Assembly: GCF_017741935.1 (NCBI RefSeq)
Contig: NZ_JAGHMH010000005.1
Coordinates: 62,001-126,000, forward strand
Length of the DNA: 64,000 nt
Reading direction: 5' to 3'
DNA from: Rhizobium sp. 16-449-1b
GTDB lineage: Bacteria > Pseudomonadota > Alphaproteobacteria > Rhizobiales > Rhizobiaceae
In this document: positions 44,755 to 52,684 of the stretch, piece after piece
Layout of the letters: each line of letters opens with the position of its first letter
Numbering within the stretch: the first letter of the stretch is position 1
Position numbers and translations under genes: made by a program
The notes under the pieces: generated by a model
Told to the model about the DNA's origin: nothing
The model's input: only the letters and a program-made list of their open reading frames with translations
Databases searched by the model: none

Positions 44755-44763
44755 TTATCCACC
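44755..44763 (+). promoter_or_regulatory. Near DnaA-box sequence
   Basis: TTATCCACC differs from the TTATCCACA consensus in its last base and lies 30 bases from the CtrA-type box. A single near match is weak evidence. Confidence 0.3.
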
Positions 44764-44835
44764 GGCTTAGTTCTGATTTTTCCCTATTCGTATTGCGTAC
44801 AAACATCATCGGTAATGCGGTGAACGGAGGTTTGT

Positions 44836-45147
44836 ATGAACCGTATTTCGTCTGCAGTTGATACGTCCTACGCGTATCTCGGCACTCTTTCGAGATTGGA
44901 TTCCAACAGTGACGGCGTGTTGAGCCGTAGTGAGCGTGCGGCTGATGAGAAGCCGGGAATCCTGTCCGTTGCAAGCCAGTCCCAGAGCACCCAGGAAGCA
45001 CCCAAGCTGTCGAACGGCGTCCTCGCATTCATGATGGGCGCGCGCCAGTCCGGTGCTTTGAGCTCCACTTATGAAAGCCAGGTAAACTCGGCCAATGTTC
45101 TCTATCAGAACACCTATGGCCAGTATGATCTCGACATCGCGTCCTGA
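44836..45147 (+). CDS. Small EF-hand protein
   Basis: A 103-residue protein with one canonical EF-hand calcium loop, DSNSDGVLSRSE at residues 22-33, preceded and followed by helical residues. There is no signal peptide. The rest is polar, with SNGVLAFMMGARQSG as the only hydrophobic patch. A single EF-hand usually works as a dimer or as a calcium-dependent binding motif. GGAGG sits 6 bases before the ATG. A CtrA-type box upstream suggests cell-cycle control. I do not know a specific function. Confidence 0.75.
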   Translation: MNRISSAVDTSYAYLGTLSRLDSNSDGVLSRSERAADEKPGILSVASQSQSTQEAPKLSNGVLAFMMGARQSGALSSTYESQVNSANVLYQNTYGQYDLDIAS

Positions 45148-45173
45148 TCGGTCGCTCACGAATTGACCAAAGA

Positions 45174-45202
45174 AGAAGCCGGCCGGTTGGTCGGCTTTTT
45201 CT
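45174..45202 (+). terminator. Terminator after EF-hand gene
   Basis: A 9-bp stem (45176-45184 with 45189-45197) closes on a GGTT loop and runs into a T run, 27 bases past the stop. Confidence 0.85.
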
Positions 45203-45273
45203 TTGCGCTCTATGCTGGGAACACCGGCACGCCGCACGCGTTTCTGAAAGAGGGCTCACAGGAGGGAAACAGC

Positions 45274-45789
45274 ATGAAACGGCTTTTATCTCTAGCATTC
45301 GCGACCGTCGCGGCATTGGCGACCGTTGCTGTCGCGCAGGACAAGCAGACCGCGCAGGCGAATTTCGTCGGCGCCGACGGCAAGGACGATGGCCGCGCCA
45401 CATTGACGGCCGCGGCTGCCGGTGGCGTGTTGATCGAGCTTGAAGTGTCCGGTCTACCGGCTAACAAGTGGGTCGCCTTCCACGTCCACGAAACCGGCAA
45501 ATGCGATGCCGCCAGCCATCACGAATCGGCCGGCAAGCACTTCAACCCGACCAAGGCCGAGCACGGCCTGCTCGCAGCCCAGGGGCCGCATGCCGGCGAT
45601 ATGCCGAACCAGTATGTCGGGCAGGACGGTGTACTGAGAGCGCAGGTCTTCGATGGAATGGTGACGCTCGACGGCAAGGAGAATGGCATCCGCGGCCGTG
45701 CCTTGATGATCCACGAGAACTCGGATGACTATCGCAGCCAGCCGGCCGGCGATGCCGGCGCCCGGCTTGCCTGCGCCGTCATCAAGTAG
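45274..45789 (+). CDS. sodC: Cu/Zn superoxide dismutase
   Basis: A 171-residue periplasmic superoxide dismutase that converts superoxide to hydrogen peroxide and oxygen. A signal peptide ends near AVAQ (residue 22). All metal ligands are present: the histidines of FHVH, the bridging histidine of GKHFNP, AEHG, GPHAGDMP (with the zinc aspartate) and the last copper histidine in LMIHENSDDY. The disulphide cysteines are in GKCD and RLACAV. GGAGG is 7 bases before the ATG at 45274. A strong bidirectional terminator follows. Confidence 0.95.
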   Translation: MKRLLSLAFATVAALATVAVAQDKQTAQANFVGADGKDDGRATLTAAAAGGVLIELEVSGLPANKWVAFHVHETGKCDAASHHESAGKHFNPTKAEHGLLAAQGPHAGDMPNQYVGQDGVLRAQVFDGMVTLDGKENGIRGRALMIHENSDDYRSQPAGDAGARLACAVIK

Positions 45790-45815
45790 CATTCACCCTG
45801 CCATGGCAGAGATAG

Positions 45816-45845
45816 GGGTGGCCGCCAGCCTGGCGGCCACCCTTT
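45816..45845. terminator. Bidirectional terminator between sodC and mscS
   Basis: A perfect 12-bp stem (45816-45827 with 45831-45842) on a GCC loop, followed by TTT. It reaches the stop codon of the convergent channel gene. Confidence 0.85.
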
Positions 45846-46653
45846 AAAGGATAGGCAGCCCCTTCTCGTCGAAGCTGGCCTTCACCCGGCCGAGAATCTC
45901 GCGGCGGGCATCGTCCCATTCGCCGGTCTTCGCCCAATAGCGCAGCGTCAGCGTGATCTTGTCCGACGTCACCGCATCGATATAGGTCTTCGGCTGTGGC
46001 GACTTCTCCACCCGCGAATCGGCCTTGGCGATATCCGTCAGCGTCTTCATCGCCAGATCGACATCGTCGCCGGCGCGCACATTGATGGTGAGATCGTTCT
46101 TGCGCGTCTTCTCGCGGCTGTAATTGGTGATTGGCGTGTTCCAGAGGGTCGAATTCGGCGCCAGCAGATAGAGCCCGTCGGCGGTGCGGAACTCGGTAGC
46201 GAACAGCCCGATCTCACGCACGGTGCCGGCGACGCTGCCCGTCGCGATGTATTCGCCCACTCGAAACGGCCGTAGGATCAGCAGCATGATGCCCGCAGCG
46301 ATATTCTGCAGCGTGCCCTGCAACGCCAGACCGATGGCCAAGCCTGCAGCACCAAGAGCCGCGATGATCGAGGCCGTCTGCACGCCGAACTGCCCGAGCA
46401 CGGTAATGAACACCAGAATCAGCAGCGCGTAGTGCAGGACATTGGTGAAGAAACGCGCCAGCGTCTCGTCGATCCCACGAACCCGCGAGATGCCCTCGAA
46501 CGCCCAGCGGCTGACGAAGCTCGCCATCAACCAGCCAAGCACCAGCAGGATGAGCGCACCGAGGATGGAGAATGAATATTGGACCGCAAGCGCGCTCGCC
46601 TGGCTCAGAGCCGTTCGGGTTGCCACGATTACGTCGGTTGCCTGTTGTTCCAT
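45844..46653 (-). CDS. Small-conductance mechanosensitive channel (MscS family)
   Basis: A 269-residue inner-membrane channel that opens under membrane tension to release solutes on osmotic downshift. Three transmembrane helices are followed by the pore-lining segment ALGAAGLAIGLALQGTLQN near 99-117 and IMLLILRPFRVGEYI, the most diagnostic MscS sequence. A cytoplasmic beta/alpha vestibule domain completes it. The length matches E. coli MscS. A moderate GCGAG precedes the ATG. Confidence 0.93.
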   Translation of the reverse strand: MEQQATDVIVATRTALSQASALAVQYSFSILGALILLVLGWLMASFVSRWAFEGISRVRGIDETLARFFTNVLHYALLILVFITVLGQFGVQTASIIAALGAAGLAIGLALQGTLQNIAAGIMLLILRPFRVGEYIATGSVAGTVREIGLFATEFRTADGLYLLAPNSTLWNTPITNYSREKTRKNDLTINVRAGDDVDLAMKTLTDIAKADSRVEKSPQPKTYIDAVTSDKITLTLRYWAKTGEWDDARREILGRVKASFDEKGLPIL

Positions 46654-46735
46654 GATCTCGCCAAATATCTGAAATGATTATCGGTTGACCTGCGTAGATG
46701 GGACAGAAGGCAAGCGCGTCAACCGTCTAAAACCG

Positions 46736-47257
46736 TCACGCTTCGTCAAGCGCAAGCACGAAGGGCGCGTTTCCATCGGCATCGGCGCCGCGGCCGATCG
46801 CCTTGATCGCCTTTACCAGCCGCCCATCGCGGCCAAGCAGTTGGTCGCCGATCTCGATGATCCGCATGTTCGGCGTGGCATAGGGCGAGGCCGCGCGCAG
46901 GCGCTGCGCCAGGGCCTCTTCGCTCTGGTTCGGCCTCAGCGACAAGGCCGCGATCACGGCCGCAGCCGGCGAGCGCGATACGCCCATCCAGCAGTGAACG
47001 ATGAGGGGTGTCGTCTGATCCCACTCAGCGGCAAAGTCGATAATCTCCCGCACATGCGTCTCATCCGGCGCCACGAGATTGCCCGTGCCCTTGAAGGCGA
47101 TGTCGTTCATGTGGAGCAACAGATGCCGGTGTGCCTGGATGACCGCCGGGCGATGGAAGCTCTGCTCCTTCGCCATCAGGCTGATCATTTCGCGGGCGCG
47201 GTGCCGCACTGCCATTTCGGCGATGCGCGCAAGCGGGGTCACGACAATCGAGGTCAT
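46736..47257 (-). CDS. Protein tyrosine phosphatase-like (CX5R) protein
   Basis: A 173-residue cytosolic protein with the dual-specificity phosphatase P-loop HCWMGVSRS: C89 is the nucleophile and the arginine six residues later binds phosphate. D52 in HMNDIA is a possible general acid. The family includes tyrosine and phosphoinositide phosphatases; the target is unknown. Its ATG overlaps the stop of the HD gene (ATGA), which in turn overlaps YgfZ, so three genes form a coupled operon. Confidence 0.82.
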   Translation of the reverse strand: MTSIVVTPLARIAEMAVRHRAREMISLMAKEQSFHRPAVIQAHRHLLLHMNDIAFKGTGNLVAPDETHVREIIDFAAEWDQTTPLIVHCWMGVSRSPAAAVIAALSLRPNQSEEALAQRLRAASPYATPNMRIIEIGDQLLGRDGRLVKAIKAIGRGADADGNAPFVLALDEA

Positions 47258-47856
47258 GGCTTGCCCCGCAGGCCGTCGATCACGGCGAAGCGCTCGCAGA
47301 ACAGCCGCTGCGCCTCGATCGCCGGTAGCGGCGTCAACAAGAGCATCTCTTTGGTGATGCCGCGCGGCTGGCCGAAAAGCTTCTGCGCCTCGCTGGCGCT
47401 GAAGCCGGCCAGATGTGAGGCCTCGAAATAGGCCGCGATCGTATCGGCCTTCTTGATGTTGTCCTTGAGCTCACGGGACGCATGCGGCGGCAGGCCGAAC
47501 CGCAGGTGGATCGCCGCTTCAAGCCTTTTCTCGACGGTCTTGTAACCGCCACCGACCACGGATTTGAAGGGCGAGATCATGTCGCCGATCACGTATTCCG
47601 GCGCATCATGAAGCAGCGCCATCAGGCACTGGTCTGGCGTCGCCTCGTTCAGCCGCCGGAAGATGTCTTCGACCACGAGGCTGTGCTGCGCGACGGAAAA
47701 GGCGTGATCGCCCGATGTCTGCCCGTTCCAGCGGGCAACGCGCGCCAGGCCGTGGGCAATGTCGCTCACCTCGACATCGAGAGGCGAGGGGTCAAGCAGA
47801 TCGAGCCTGCGCCCGGAAAGCATGCGCTGCCAGGCGCGGGGAGCCTTCGTCGTCAA
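47254..47856 (-). CDS. HD-domain phosphohydrolase (YfbR-like)
   Basis: A 200-residue HD protein similar to YfbR-type 5'-nucleotidases. The ligands are visible in VAQHSLVV, ALLHDAPEYVIGD and IKKADTIAAY. I place the start at the TTG at 47856: it overlaps the YgfZ stop as TTGA and has GAGG 6 bases upstream inside ygfZ; the frame to 47901 would overlap more and lacks such a site. The next gene is coupled by an ATGA overlap. A role in nucleotide pool balance is likely from the family but not proven. Confidence 0.85.
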   Translation of the reverse strand: MTTKAPRAWQRMLSGRRLDLLDPSPLDVEVSDIAHGLARVARWNGQTSGDHAFSVAQHSLVVEDIFRRLNEATPDQCLMALLHDAPEYVIGDMISPFKSVVGGGYKTVEKRLEAAIHLRFGLPPHASRELKDNIKKADTIAAYFEASHLAGFSASEAQKLFGQPRGITKEMLLLTPLPAIEAQRLFCERFAVIDGLRGKP

Positions 47857-48689
47857 GCGCTGGCCTCGTCGGAGGCGGCCGGAAAGACGAGCGCGGACCA
47901 TGCGGGCAGCGCAACCGTCACGGTGACGTCGCCGGCAAGCAGCGGCGTGCCAGAAGACATGGCCTCACCGGCGCGATCGATTCGGACGATAGCCAGCCCG
48001 CCATGTCCCGAGACCGAGCCAAGTGTGCCGACAGGCTTGCCGTTGGCAGTGATTTCGGTGCCGGAGGCGGGAAGCGGCTCGGTGCTGCTCACGGTCACGA
48101 CGCGACGACGCGCCGTTCCCCGGTGCTGCATGCGCGAGACCACTTCCTGGCCGACATAGCAGCCCTTTTTGAACGAGAGCCCGCCGTTCAGGTCCATCAG
48201 CACGTCATGCGGAAAGGCGTCCTGAAGCGCGTAGTCGGAGCCGGATACGGCGACGCCATGCGCGGCGCGCAGCGCGTCGTAAAGCGCGACATCGTCGCTG
48301 CCGTGCTCGCCCGGACGGCGGAAAACGTCGATGCCAGCCGTGGCGAATCGGCTGTCCCTGAAGCCCTCACTCGAAGCGTCATCCCAGGAGACGGTCACGC
48401 CATTGCCCTCTGCGGCAAGTGCAACAGCAGCGCGCAGCTTGTACATCGTCAGCCGCTTCGTCAGCGCCTCGCGCTGGCTCTCGTCCGTCTCGATGATGAA
48501 GTCGTCGCCATCGCGCCAGATCATGAAGTCGAACAGGATCTTGCCCTGCGGCGTCAGCAATGCACCGGGACGCGCCTCGGCTGCATCCAGCGACACGATA
48601 TCGGTGGTGATGAGGTTCTGCAGAAAGGACTGGGCTTCAGTGCCGCTCACCCGAATGAGCGCGCGGTCTTTCAGAAATACGGCTGGCAT
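47853..48689 (-). CDS. Folate-binding protein YgfZ/GcvT-like
   Basis: A 278-residue protein of the YgfZ family, which uses folate to help repair or assemble certain iron-sulphur enzymes. The diagnostic KGCYVGQEVVSRMQHRG motif is present at about 173-189. The N-terminal GcvT-like fold includes FLQNLITTDI and GALLTPQGKILFD. It is the first gene of the coupled set YgfZ-HD-phosphatase; the co-factor function makes no obvious link with the downstream pair. Confidence 0.92.
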   Translation of the reverse strand: MPAVFLKDRALIRVSGTEAQSFLQNLITTDIVSLDAAEARPGALLTPQGKILFDFMIWRDGDDFIIETDESQREALTKRLTMYKLRAAVALAAEGNGVTVSWDDASSEGFRDSRFATAGIDVFRRPGEHGSDDVALYDALRAAHGVAVSGSDYALQDAFPHDVLMDLNGGLSFKKGCYVGQEVVSRMQHRGTARRRVVTVSSTEPLPASGTEITANGKPVGTLGSVSGHGGLAIVRIDRAGEAMSSGTPLLAGDVTVTVALPAWSALVFPAASDEASA

Positions 48690-48749
48690 GGCGCACCTGT
48701 CGCGTTGTTATCGCTCAGAAGTATGTCGTCGGAGCGGGGATCGCAAGCA

Positions 48750-49487
48750 TCAGTCGCCGGCGGTGAAGAACTTCCATTTGCCGTCGGCGGTGATGCCGAG
48801 GCGATAGAAATTGTAGCCGCCGAACTCCTGCATGTCGGCAAGATCTCCGGCGGTGACGATGCGCAAGAGCTCGACACGCTCGGGCGGCGTCAGCTTCTTC
48901 AGGTCTTTTTCCGCGAAGTAAGGCCAGACATACATCTCATCAGGGGTGCCTTGTCCGACATGAACGAAGCCCGTCGAGATGATGTCGAGAATGATCGCCA
49001 GGATCTCGTCGCCATCAGGATCGCCAGAGAGATCCTTCAGCGCGCCGATCGGATCGTCGGTTGCCTCGCCGACGCTCACTTGCGTTTGCGTGGCGCCGGT
49101 GCCGAACAGTGGGCGCAGCCGCTCGAGATCGCCAGATGCTGCGGCTTCGACGATCTGCTCGCGCATGTGGCGAACCGGTTCCGGCACCTTGCTGATGTCG
49201 TAGAGAACCTCGACCGGCTTGGAGCTGTCCTGTGCCCCTGGCGTCGTGTCGGGGCTCTGGCCAGCCGGTTTGCTGATCACAGGGCCGGGCGCGGGCACGC
49301 CCGACGATGCATCCGGCGCACTTGGCGGCTTGTCGGTGGATGTGCCGTCGGAAGCTGTGGGGGTCTTTTGCAGCTCTGACAGCGCAAACGCCGGTGGGGC
49401 GCTCATCAGGCTGCTGGCACCGAGGCTGATTGCAAGCAAAAGCGGCGCGATCGCGGGCCGCGAAGCATTGTTCATATCGGTGCGCAT
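48750..49487 (-). CDS. Conserved exported hypothetical protein
   Basis: A 245-residue protein with an N-terminal signal peptide (hydrophobic region residues 12-33, likely cleavage after PPAFA). A proline/serine-rich linker of about 60 residues precedes a conserved domain (VLYDISKVPEPVRHMREQIV, GFVHVGQGTPDEMYVWPYF, GKWKFFTAGD). I know of no function; similar proteins occur in rhizobia. It lies 13 bases downstream of the 85-residue gene on the same strand, so it probably shares that gene's CtrA-type promoter. Confidence 0.8.
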   Translation of the reverse strand: MRTDMNNASRPAIAPLLLAISLGASSLMSAPPAFALSELQKTPTASDGTSTDKPPSAPDASSGVPAPGPVISKPAGQSPDTTPGAQDSSKPVEVLYDISKVPEPVRHMREQIVEAAASGDLERLRPLFGTGATQTQVSVGEATDDPIGALKDLSGDPDGDEILAIILDIISTGFVHVGQGTPDEMYVWPYFAEKDLKKLTPPERVELLRIVTAGDLADMQEFGGYNFYRLGITADGKWKFFTAGD

Positions 49488-49500
49488 GGAACTCTCTGTG

Positions 49501-49758
49501 TTATTGCAGGGTGCGGGTCGGAGAAAACTCACCGGCCAGCATGCGTTCTCGCAACGATTCCAGCAAGGCTTCCGCGTTCTTTTCGCCGTGCAGGCGAATG
49601 GTTTCGCGAAGCGCGTGAATGATCGCCGTGTCGGCGATGATCTCGGGTTCGATACCGTCGGCCATGCCGTCGGCCCAGGCTTCGTTATGGTACTCCAGCG
49701 CCGCCTGCATCTTTTCGTGGACGATCATGTCGTCGATGTCGTTGAGGCTCGGTTCCAT
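49501..49758 (-). CDS. Small helical hypothetical protein
   Basis: An 85-residue acidic, helical protein (MEPSLNDIDDMIVHEKMQAA, then DTAIIHALRETIRLHG and LLESLRERMLAG) without signal peptide. I do not recognise the family. The ATG at 49758 has GAGGA 7 bases upstream; the ATG at 49779 is an alternative. A perfect TTAA-N7-TTAA site and a TTAACC half site lie upstream, suggesting CtrA-controlled transcription. It is followed after 13 bases by the exported protein gene. Confidence 0.7.
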   Translation of the reverse strand: MEPSLNDIDDMIVHEKMQAALEYHNEAWADGMADGIEPEIIADTAIIHALRETIRLHGEKNAEALLESLRERMLAGEFSPTRTLQ

Positions 49759-49792
49759 TAGCTTTTCCTCGAACTGCATGCCTTACTGTCTG

Positions 49793-49798
49793 GTTAAC
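49793..49798 (-). promoter_or_regulatory. CtrA half site TTAACC
   Basis: A TTAACC half site on the minus strand, 35-40 bases upstream of the 85-residue gene, spaced from the full site at 49848-49862. Confidence 0.35.
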
Positions 49799-49847
49799 AA
49801 CACTATCAGCCTTTTCCCAAAACGACACGTCCCCCTGTAAAAAGAGG

Positions 49848-49862
49848 TTAATTTATCGTTAA
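49848..49862 (-). promoter_or_regulatory. Candidate CtrA binding site (TTAA-N7-TTAA)
   Basis: On the minus strand TTAACGATAAATTAACC, a perfect TTAA-N7-TTAA match extended by CC as in preferred CtrA sites. It is 90-104 bases upstream of the 85-residue gene and overlaps the stop codon of the next gene upstream. Confidence 0.55.
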
Positions 49863-50290
49863 TTTCCAAAGCGTGACGTAATTTCCGTGGCGAGTGTTGC
49901 GCCTTCGTTACGGTAGCGTTCTTCTGCCATGATCGCCGCCGGTGTGCAATCGGTATAAACGGAGGCAAAGGCGCGGTATCCGCGATTGAACGCCGCCGTC
50001 AGTTTCTCTTTCCGCGCGGGCTCATCTTTCGCTTCGGAATCAAGCAGTTGCTGCATTCGCACCCGCCATTCCTCGCCGTTCTGGGCCTTGCAGAGCGTTC
50101 TCAGATAATGCACCGAGCCGAGCACCTCGGCCAACCGACCAAGCTTGTCGTCATAGGGAACGGTGACATCCTTCGGCGCAACCTGTTCATCGGGCGCAAC
50201 CGCTGTCGGTCCCTGCGCCGAGACAAATGTCGGTATCGCCGTGGAGACGCCAAGAACAACACACAACAAAACGCGGCGAAGGGGAATCAT
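49859..50290 (-). CDS. TIGR02301-like exported protein
   Basis: A 143-residue protein with a signal peptide (MIPLRRVLLCVVLGVSTAIPTFVSA). The mature part shows LGRLAEVLGSVHYLRTLC and FNRGYRAFASVYTDCTPAA segments with two cysteines, the pattern of the alphaproteobacterial TIGR02301 group of unknown function. The start at 50290 has no strong ribosome site. The stop codon sits inside the CtrA-type site of the next gene. NUDIX lies upstream on the same strand, 73 bases away. Confidence 0.75.
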   Translation of the reverse strand: MIPLRRVLLCVVLGVSTAIPTFVSAQGPTAVAPDEQVAPKDVTVPYDDKLGRLAEVLGSVHYLRTLCKAQNGEEWRVRMQQLLDSEAKDEPARKEKLTAAFNRGYRAFASVYTDCTPAAIMAEERYRNEGATLATEITSRFGN

Positions 50291-50363
50291 GTGCGTATTG
50301 GACACCCTGACGGTGACGGGGACAAGGTGCGGGGTTGCCTTTCCCCTTGCTTATTCCCCTTCT

Positions 50364-50783
50364 TCATTTCGGGACTGCTGCCAGCCGTTCGGCGCACTCA
50401 AGCACGCTTTGCGGCGTCGGCAGCCGGCGAATCTCATCCACCGTGAACCAGCCGAGCGCCGCCGCATCGTCTGCCGCCACGGCAACCGAATCGGCATCGG
50501 CCTCGACGCGGAAAACCGAGAGAAAGAAGTGGCTGGTCAGCCGCCCGTCGGCACCATGCTGCTTCAGATCATAGGTGGCGAAGATCTCGGGATTGCGGGC
50601 ACGGATACCCGTCTCCTCCTCGAACTCGCGCAACGCGGTCTGATCGGGCGTTTCCCCAGGCTCCGCCCTGCCGCCCGGAAAGGCGTACATGTCCGCCGAT
50701 GGCGGGTTGCGCCGGAGCACCAGCAAGAACCGCCCGTCTCGTTCGAGAATCGCGGAAGATGCAGCTGTCGGATTGGAAGTCAT
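50364..50783 (-). CDS. NUDIX hydrolase
   Basis: A 139-residue NUDIX pyrophosphatase. The catalytic box is complete: it starts [15 protein letters not shown] and ends REFEEETGI, giving Gx5Ex7REUxEExGU with both glutamate metal ligands. It hydrolyses a nucleoside diphosphate linked to another group; family members of this size clean up damaged nucleotides or ADP-ribose. It is divergent from the YnfA gene. Confidence 0.9.
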   Translation of the reverse strand: MTSNPTAASSAILERDGRFLLVLRRNPPSADMYAFPGGRAEPGETPDQTALREFEEETGIRARNPEIFATYDLKQHGADGRLTSHFFLSVFRVEADADSVAVAADDAAALGWFTVDEIRRLPTPQSVLECAERLAAVPK

Positions 50784-50877
50784 CAGAAATGCCGTTTGTT
50801 GCTTGCCGGTGATCGCCGTCGCGTGCCTATCTAACTTAGGAAAACAATCTGATCCAAGCGATTCGAAGGCACGTGCC

Positions 50878-51198
50878 GTGACTTATATCATCTACGCCGC
50901 TGCGGCCCTCTTCGAGATTGCCGGTTGCTTCGCTTTCTGGGCGTGGCTGCGCATGGCAAAGCCGATCTGGTGGCTTGCGCCCGGCATGGTGTCGCTGGCG
51001 CTGTTCGCCTGGCTCCTGACGCTGGTGCCGAGCGAAGCGGCGGGCCGCACCTTCGCGGCCTATGGCGGCATCTACATCGTTGCCTCGCTGATCTGGCTCT
51101 GGCTTGTCGAACACCGCGTGCCTGACAGATGGGACATCAGCGGCGCTATTGTCTGCCTCGCGGGCACCGCGATCATTCTCTTCGCGCCAAGAGGCTGA
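50878..51198 (+). CDS. YnfA/UPF0060 membrane protein
   Basis: A 106-residue inner-membrane protein with four hydrophobic helices, related to small multidrug resistance transporters. [17 protein letters not shown] in helix 1 and [19 protein letters not shown] in helix 3 are family signatures, including the glutamate in the first helix. The transported compound is not known. The GTG start at 50878 has AAGG 9 bases upstream. Confidence 0.9.
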   Translation: MTYIIYAAAALFEIAGCFAFWAWLRMAKPIWWLAPGMVSLALFAWLLTLVPSEAAGRTFAAYGGIYIVASLIWLWLVEHRVPDRWDISGAIVCLAGTAIILFAPRG

Positions 51199-51261
51199 CC
51201 CGACGGGGCCATACCTGGCCGGTCCCTTGACCCTGAAAGGGCAGGGTGCAAATAGATTGGC

Positions 51262-52026
51262 ATGTGTGGACGTTACGCCCTGACCATATCCCCTGAGGAG
51301 CTGAAGGAAGTTCTGGGTATCCTCGACCTTGAGGATTTCCCCGCGCGCTTCAACATCGCACCGACTCAGCCGATCCTGGTGGTCGTCTCGGGTGAGGGAC
51401 AGGAGAGGGGAAGCAACCTGCCGGATCGCCGTGCGCTCCTCGTGCGCTGGGGCTTCACGCCGGGCTGGGTGAAAGACCCCAAGGCGTTTCCGCTTCTCAT
51501 CAACGCCCGCTCGGAAACAGCGATCGGCAAGGCGTCGTTCCGCGCCGCCATGCGCCATCGCCGCGTGCTCATTCCCGCCTCCGGCTTCTACGAATGGCAT
51601 CGTCCGTCGAAGCAGAGCGGCGAGAAATCACAGGCCTACTGGATCAAGCCGCGCCACGGCGGCGTGGTCGCCTTTGCCGGGCTGATGGAAACATGGTCCT
51701 CGGCCGATGGTTCCGAAGTGGATACGGGCGCGATCCTCACCACATCTGCCAACGCCGCGATCTCCCCGATCCACGACCGCATGCCTGTCGTCATCAAGCC
51801 CGAGGACTTCGCCCGCTGGCTGGATTGCAAGACACAGGAACCGCGCGAGGTGGCCGATCTCATGCGGCCGGTCGAGGAGGATTTCTTCGAGGCGATCCCG
51901 GTCTCCGACAAGGTCAACAAGGTGGCCAATATGGGCGAGGACCTGCAGACCCCGGTGCCGCTGGAAAAGCCGCTGCCGCCCGCTGACAAGAAAAAGCCGG
52001 ATGACGGCCAGCTCAGCTTCTTCTGA
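51262..52026 (+). CDS. SRAP-domain protein (abasic-site DNA-protein crosslinker, YedK/HMCES)
   Basis: A 254-residue SRAP protein. The catalytic cysteine is C2, exposed after removal of Met1; N31 in FNIAPTQ, the glutamate of SGFYEWH and the histidine of PIHDRMPV form the active site. These proteins crosslink to abasic sites in single-stranded DNA and shield them during replication. After the domain (about residue 225) comes a lysine/proline-rich tail ending GQLSFF, which resembles the QL-x-LF motif that binds the bacterial sliding clamp. A purine-poor leader precedes the ATG. It is followed at 52064 by a LysE exporter gene. Confidence 0.93.
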   Translation: MCGRYALTISPEELKEVLGILDLEDFPARFNIAPTQPILVVVSGEGQERGSNLPDRRALLVRWGFTPGWVKDPKAFPLLINARSETAIGKASFRAAMRHRRVLIPASGFYEWHRPSKQSGEKSQAYWIKPRHGGVVAFAGLMETWSSADGSEVDTGAILTTSANAAISPIHDRMPVVIKPEDFARWLDCKTQEPREVADLMRPVEEDFFEAIPVSDKVNKVANMGEDLQTPVPLEKPLPPADKKKPDDGQLSFF

Positions 52027-52063
52027 TTCTGTTATCCCACCGCAGTCACACCCGGAAATTCAC

Positions 52064-52684
52064 ATGTTCTCCATTTCGGCCGCGCTCTCCGGTCTCTTCC
52101 TCGGCGCTTCCCTTATCATCGCCATCGGTGCCCAGAATGCCTTCATTCTGCGGCAGGGATTGCTGCGCTCGCATGTCTTCATCCTGTGCCTCATCTGCGC
52201 GCTGTCGGACGCGCTGCTGATTGCAGCAGGCGTCGCCGGTCTCGGCACGCTTGTCTCGCAATCGCCGACCCTCATCACCGTCGTCAGCCTCGGCGGCATG
52301 TTGTTTCTCGGCACTTACTCGTTCATGGCATTCCGGCGCGCGCTTCACCCCGGCGCGATCGAGGCGGGAACGCCGGAGCCACTGGGGCTGAAGGCGGCTG
52401 TGGCCACGTGCCTGGCTTTCACCTTCCTCAACCCGCACGTCTATCTCGACACGGTCGTGCTGCTCGGAAGCCTGTCGGCTGCCTATCACGGCGCGGATCG
52501 CTTGGCTTATGGCCTTGGGGCCGCGGCTGCGTCATTCATCTGGTTTTTCGGTCTGGGCTACGGTGCGCGTTTGCTGCAACCGGTCTTTGCCAAACCCGCC
52601 GCATGGCGGGTTCTCGACGTGCTCATCGGCATCGTCATGGCGCTTCTGGCCATCAGCCTCGGCGCCCGTGTCCTGACGTCGTGA
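52064..52684 (+). CDS. LysE/ArgO-family amino-acid exporter
   Basis: A 206-residue inner-membrane exporter with six hydrophobic helices. The opening GLFLGASLIIAIGAQNAFILRQG block with its QNAF core is diagnostic of LysE/ArgO, which export arginine, lysine or their analogues. FLNPHVYLDTVVLLG in the middle is the second conserved block. It starts 37 bases after the SRAP gene and ends against the stop of the convergent 45-residue gene with no gap. Confidence 0.9.
   Translation: MFSISAALSGLFLGASLIIAIGAQNAFILRQGLLRSHVFILCLICALSDALLIAAGVAGLGTLVSQSPTLITVVSLGGMLFLGTYSFMAFRRALHPGAIEAGTPEPLGLKAAVATCLAFTFLNPHVYLDTVVLLGSLSAAYHGADRLAYGLGAAAASFIWFFGLGYGARLLQPVFAKPAAWRVLDVLIGIVMALLAISLGARVLTS

Larger units (their letters stand above)
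44395..44835. other. AT-rich intergenic region with CtrA-type box
   Basis: These 441 bases separate the divergent PAS-GGDEF-EAL and EF-hand genes. They are AT-rich around 44500-44640. The region contains a perfect TTAA-N7-TTAA site at 44711-44725 and a near DnaA-box sequence at 44755-44763, both listed separately. I see no gene or RNA. Confidence 0.6.

Noticed and set aside
44711..44763. Chromosomal replication origin
   Set aside because: Only one CtrA box and one imperfect DnaA box; no box cluster, no parAB, hemE or other origin genes nearby.
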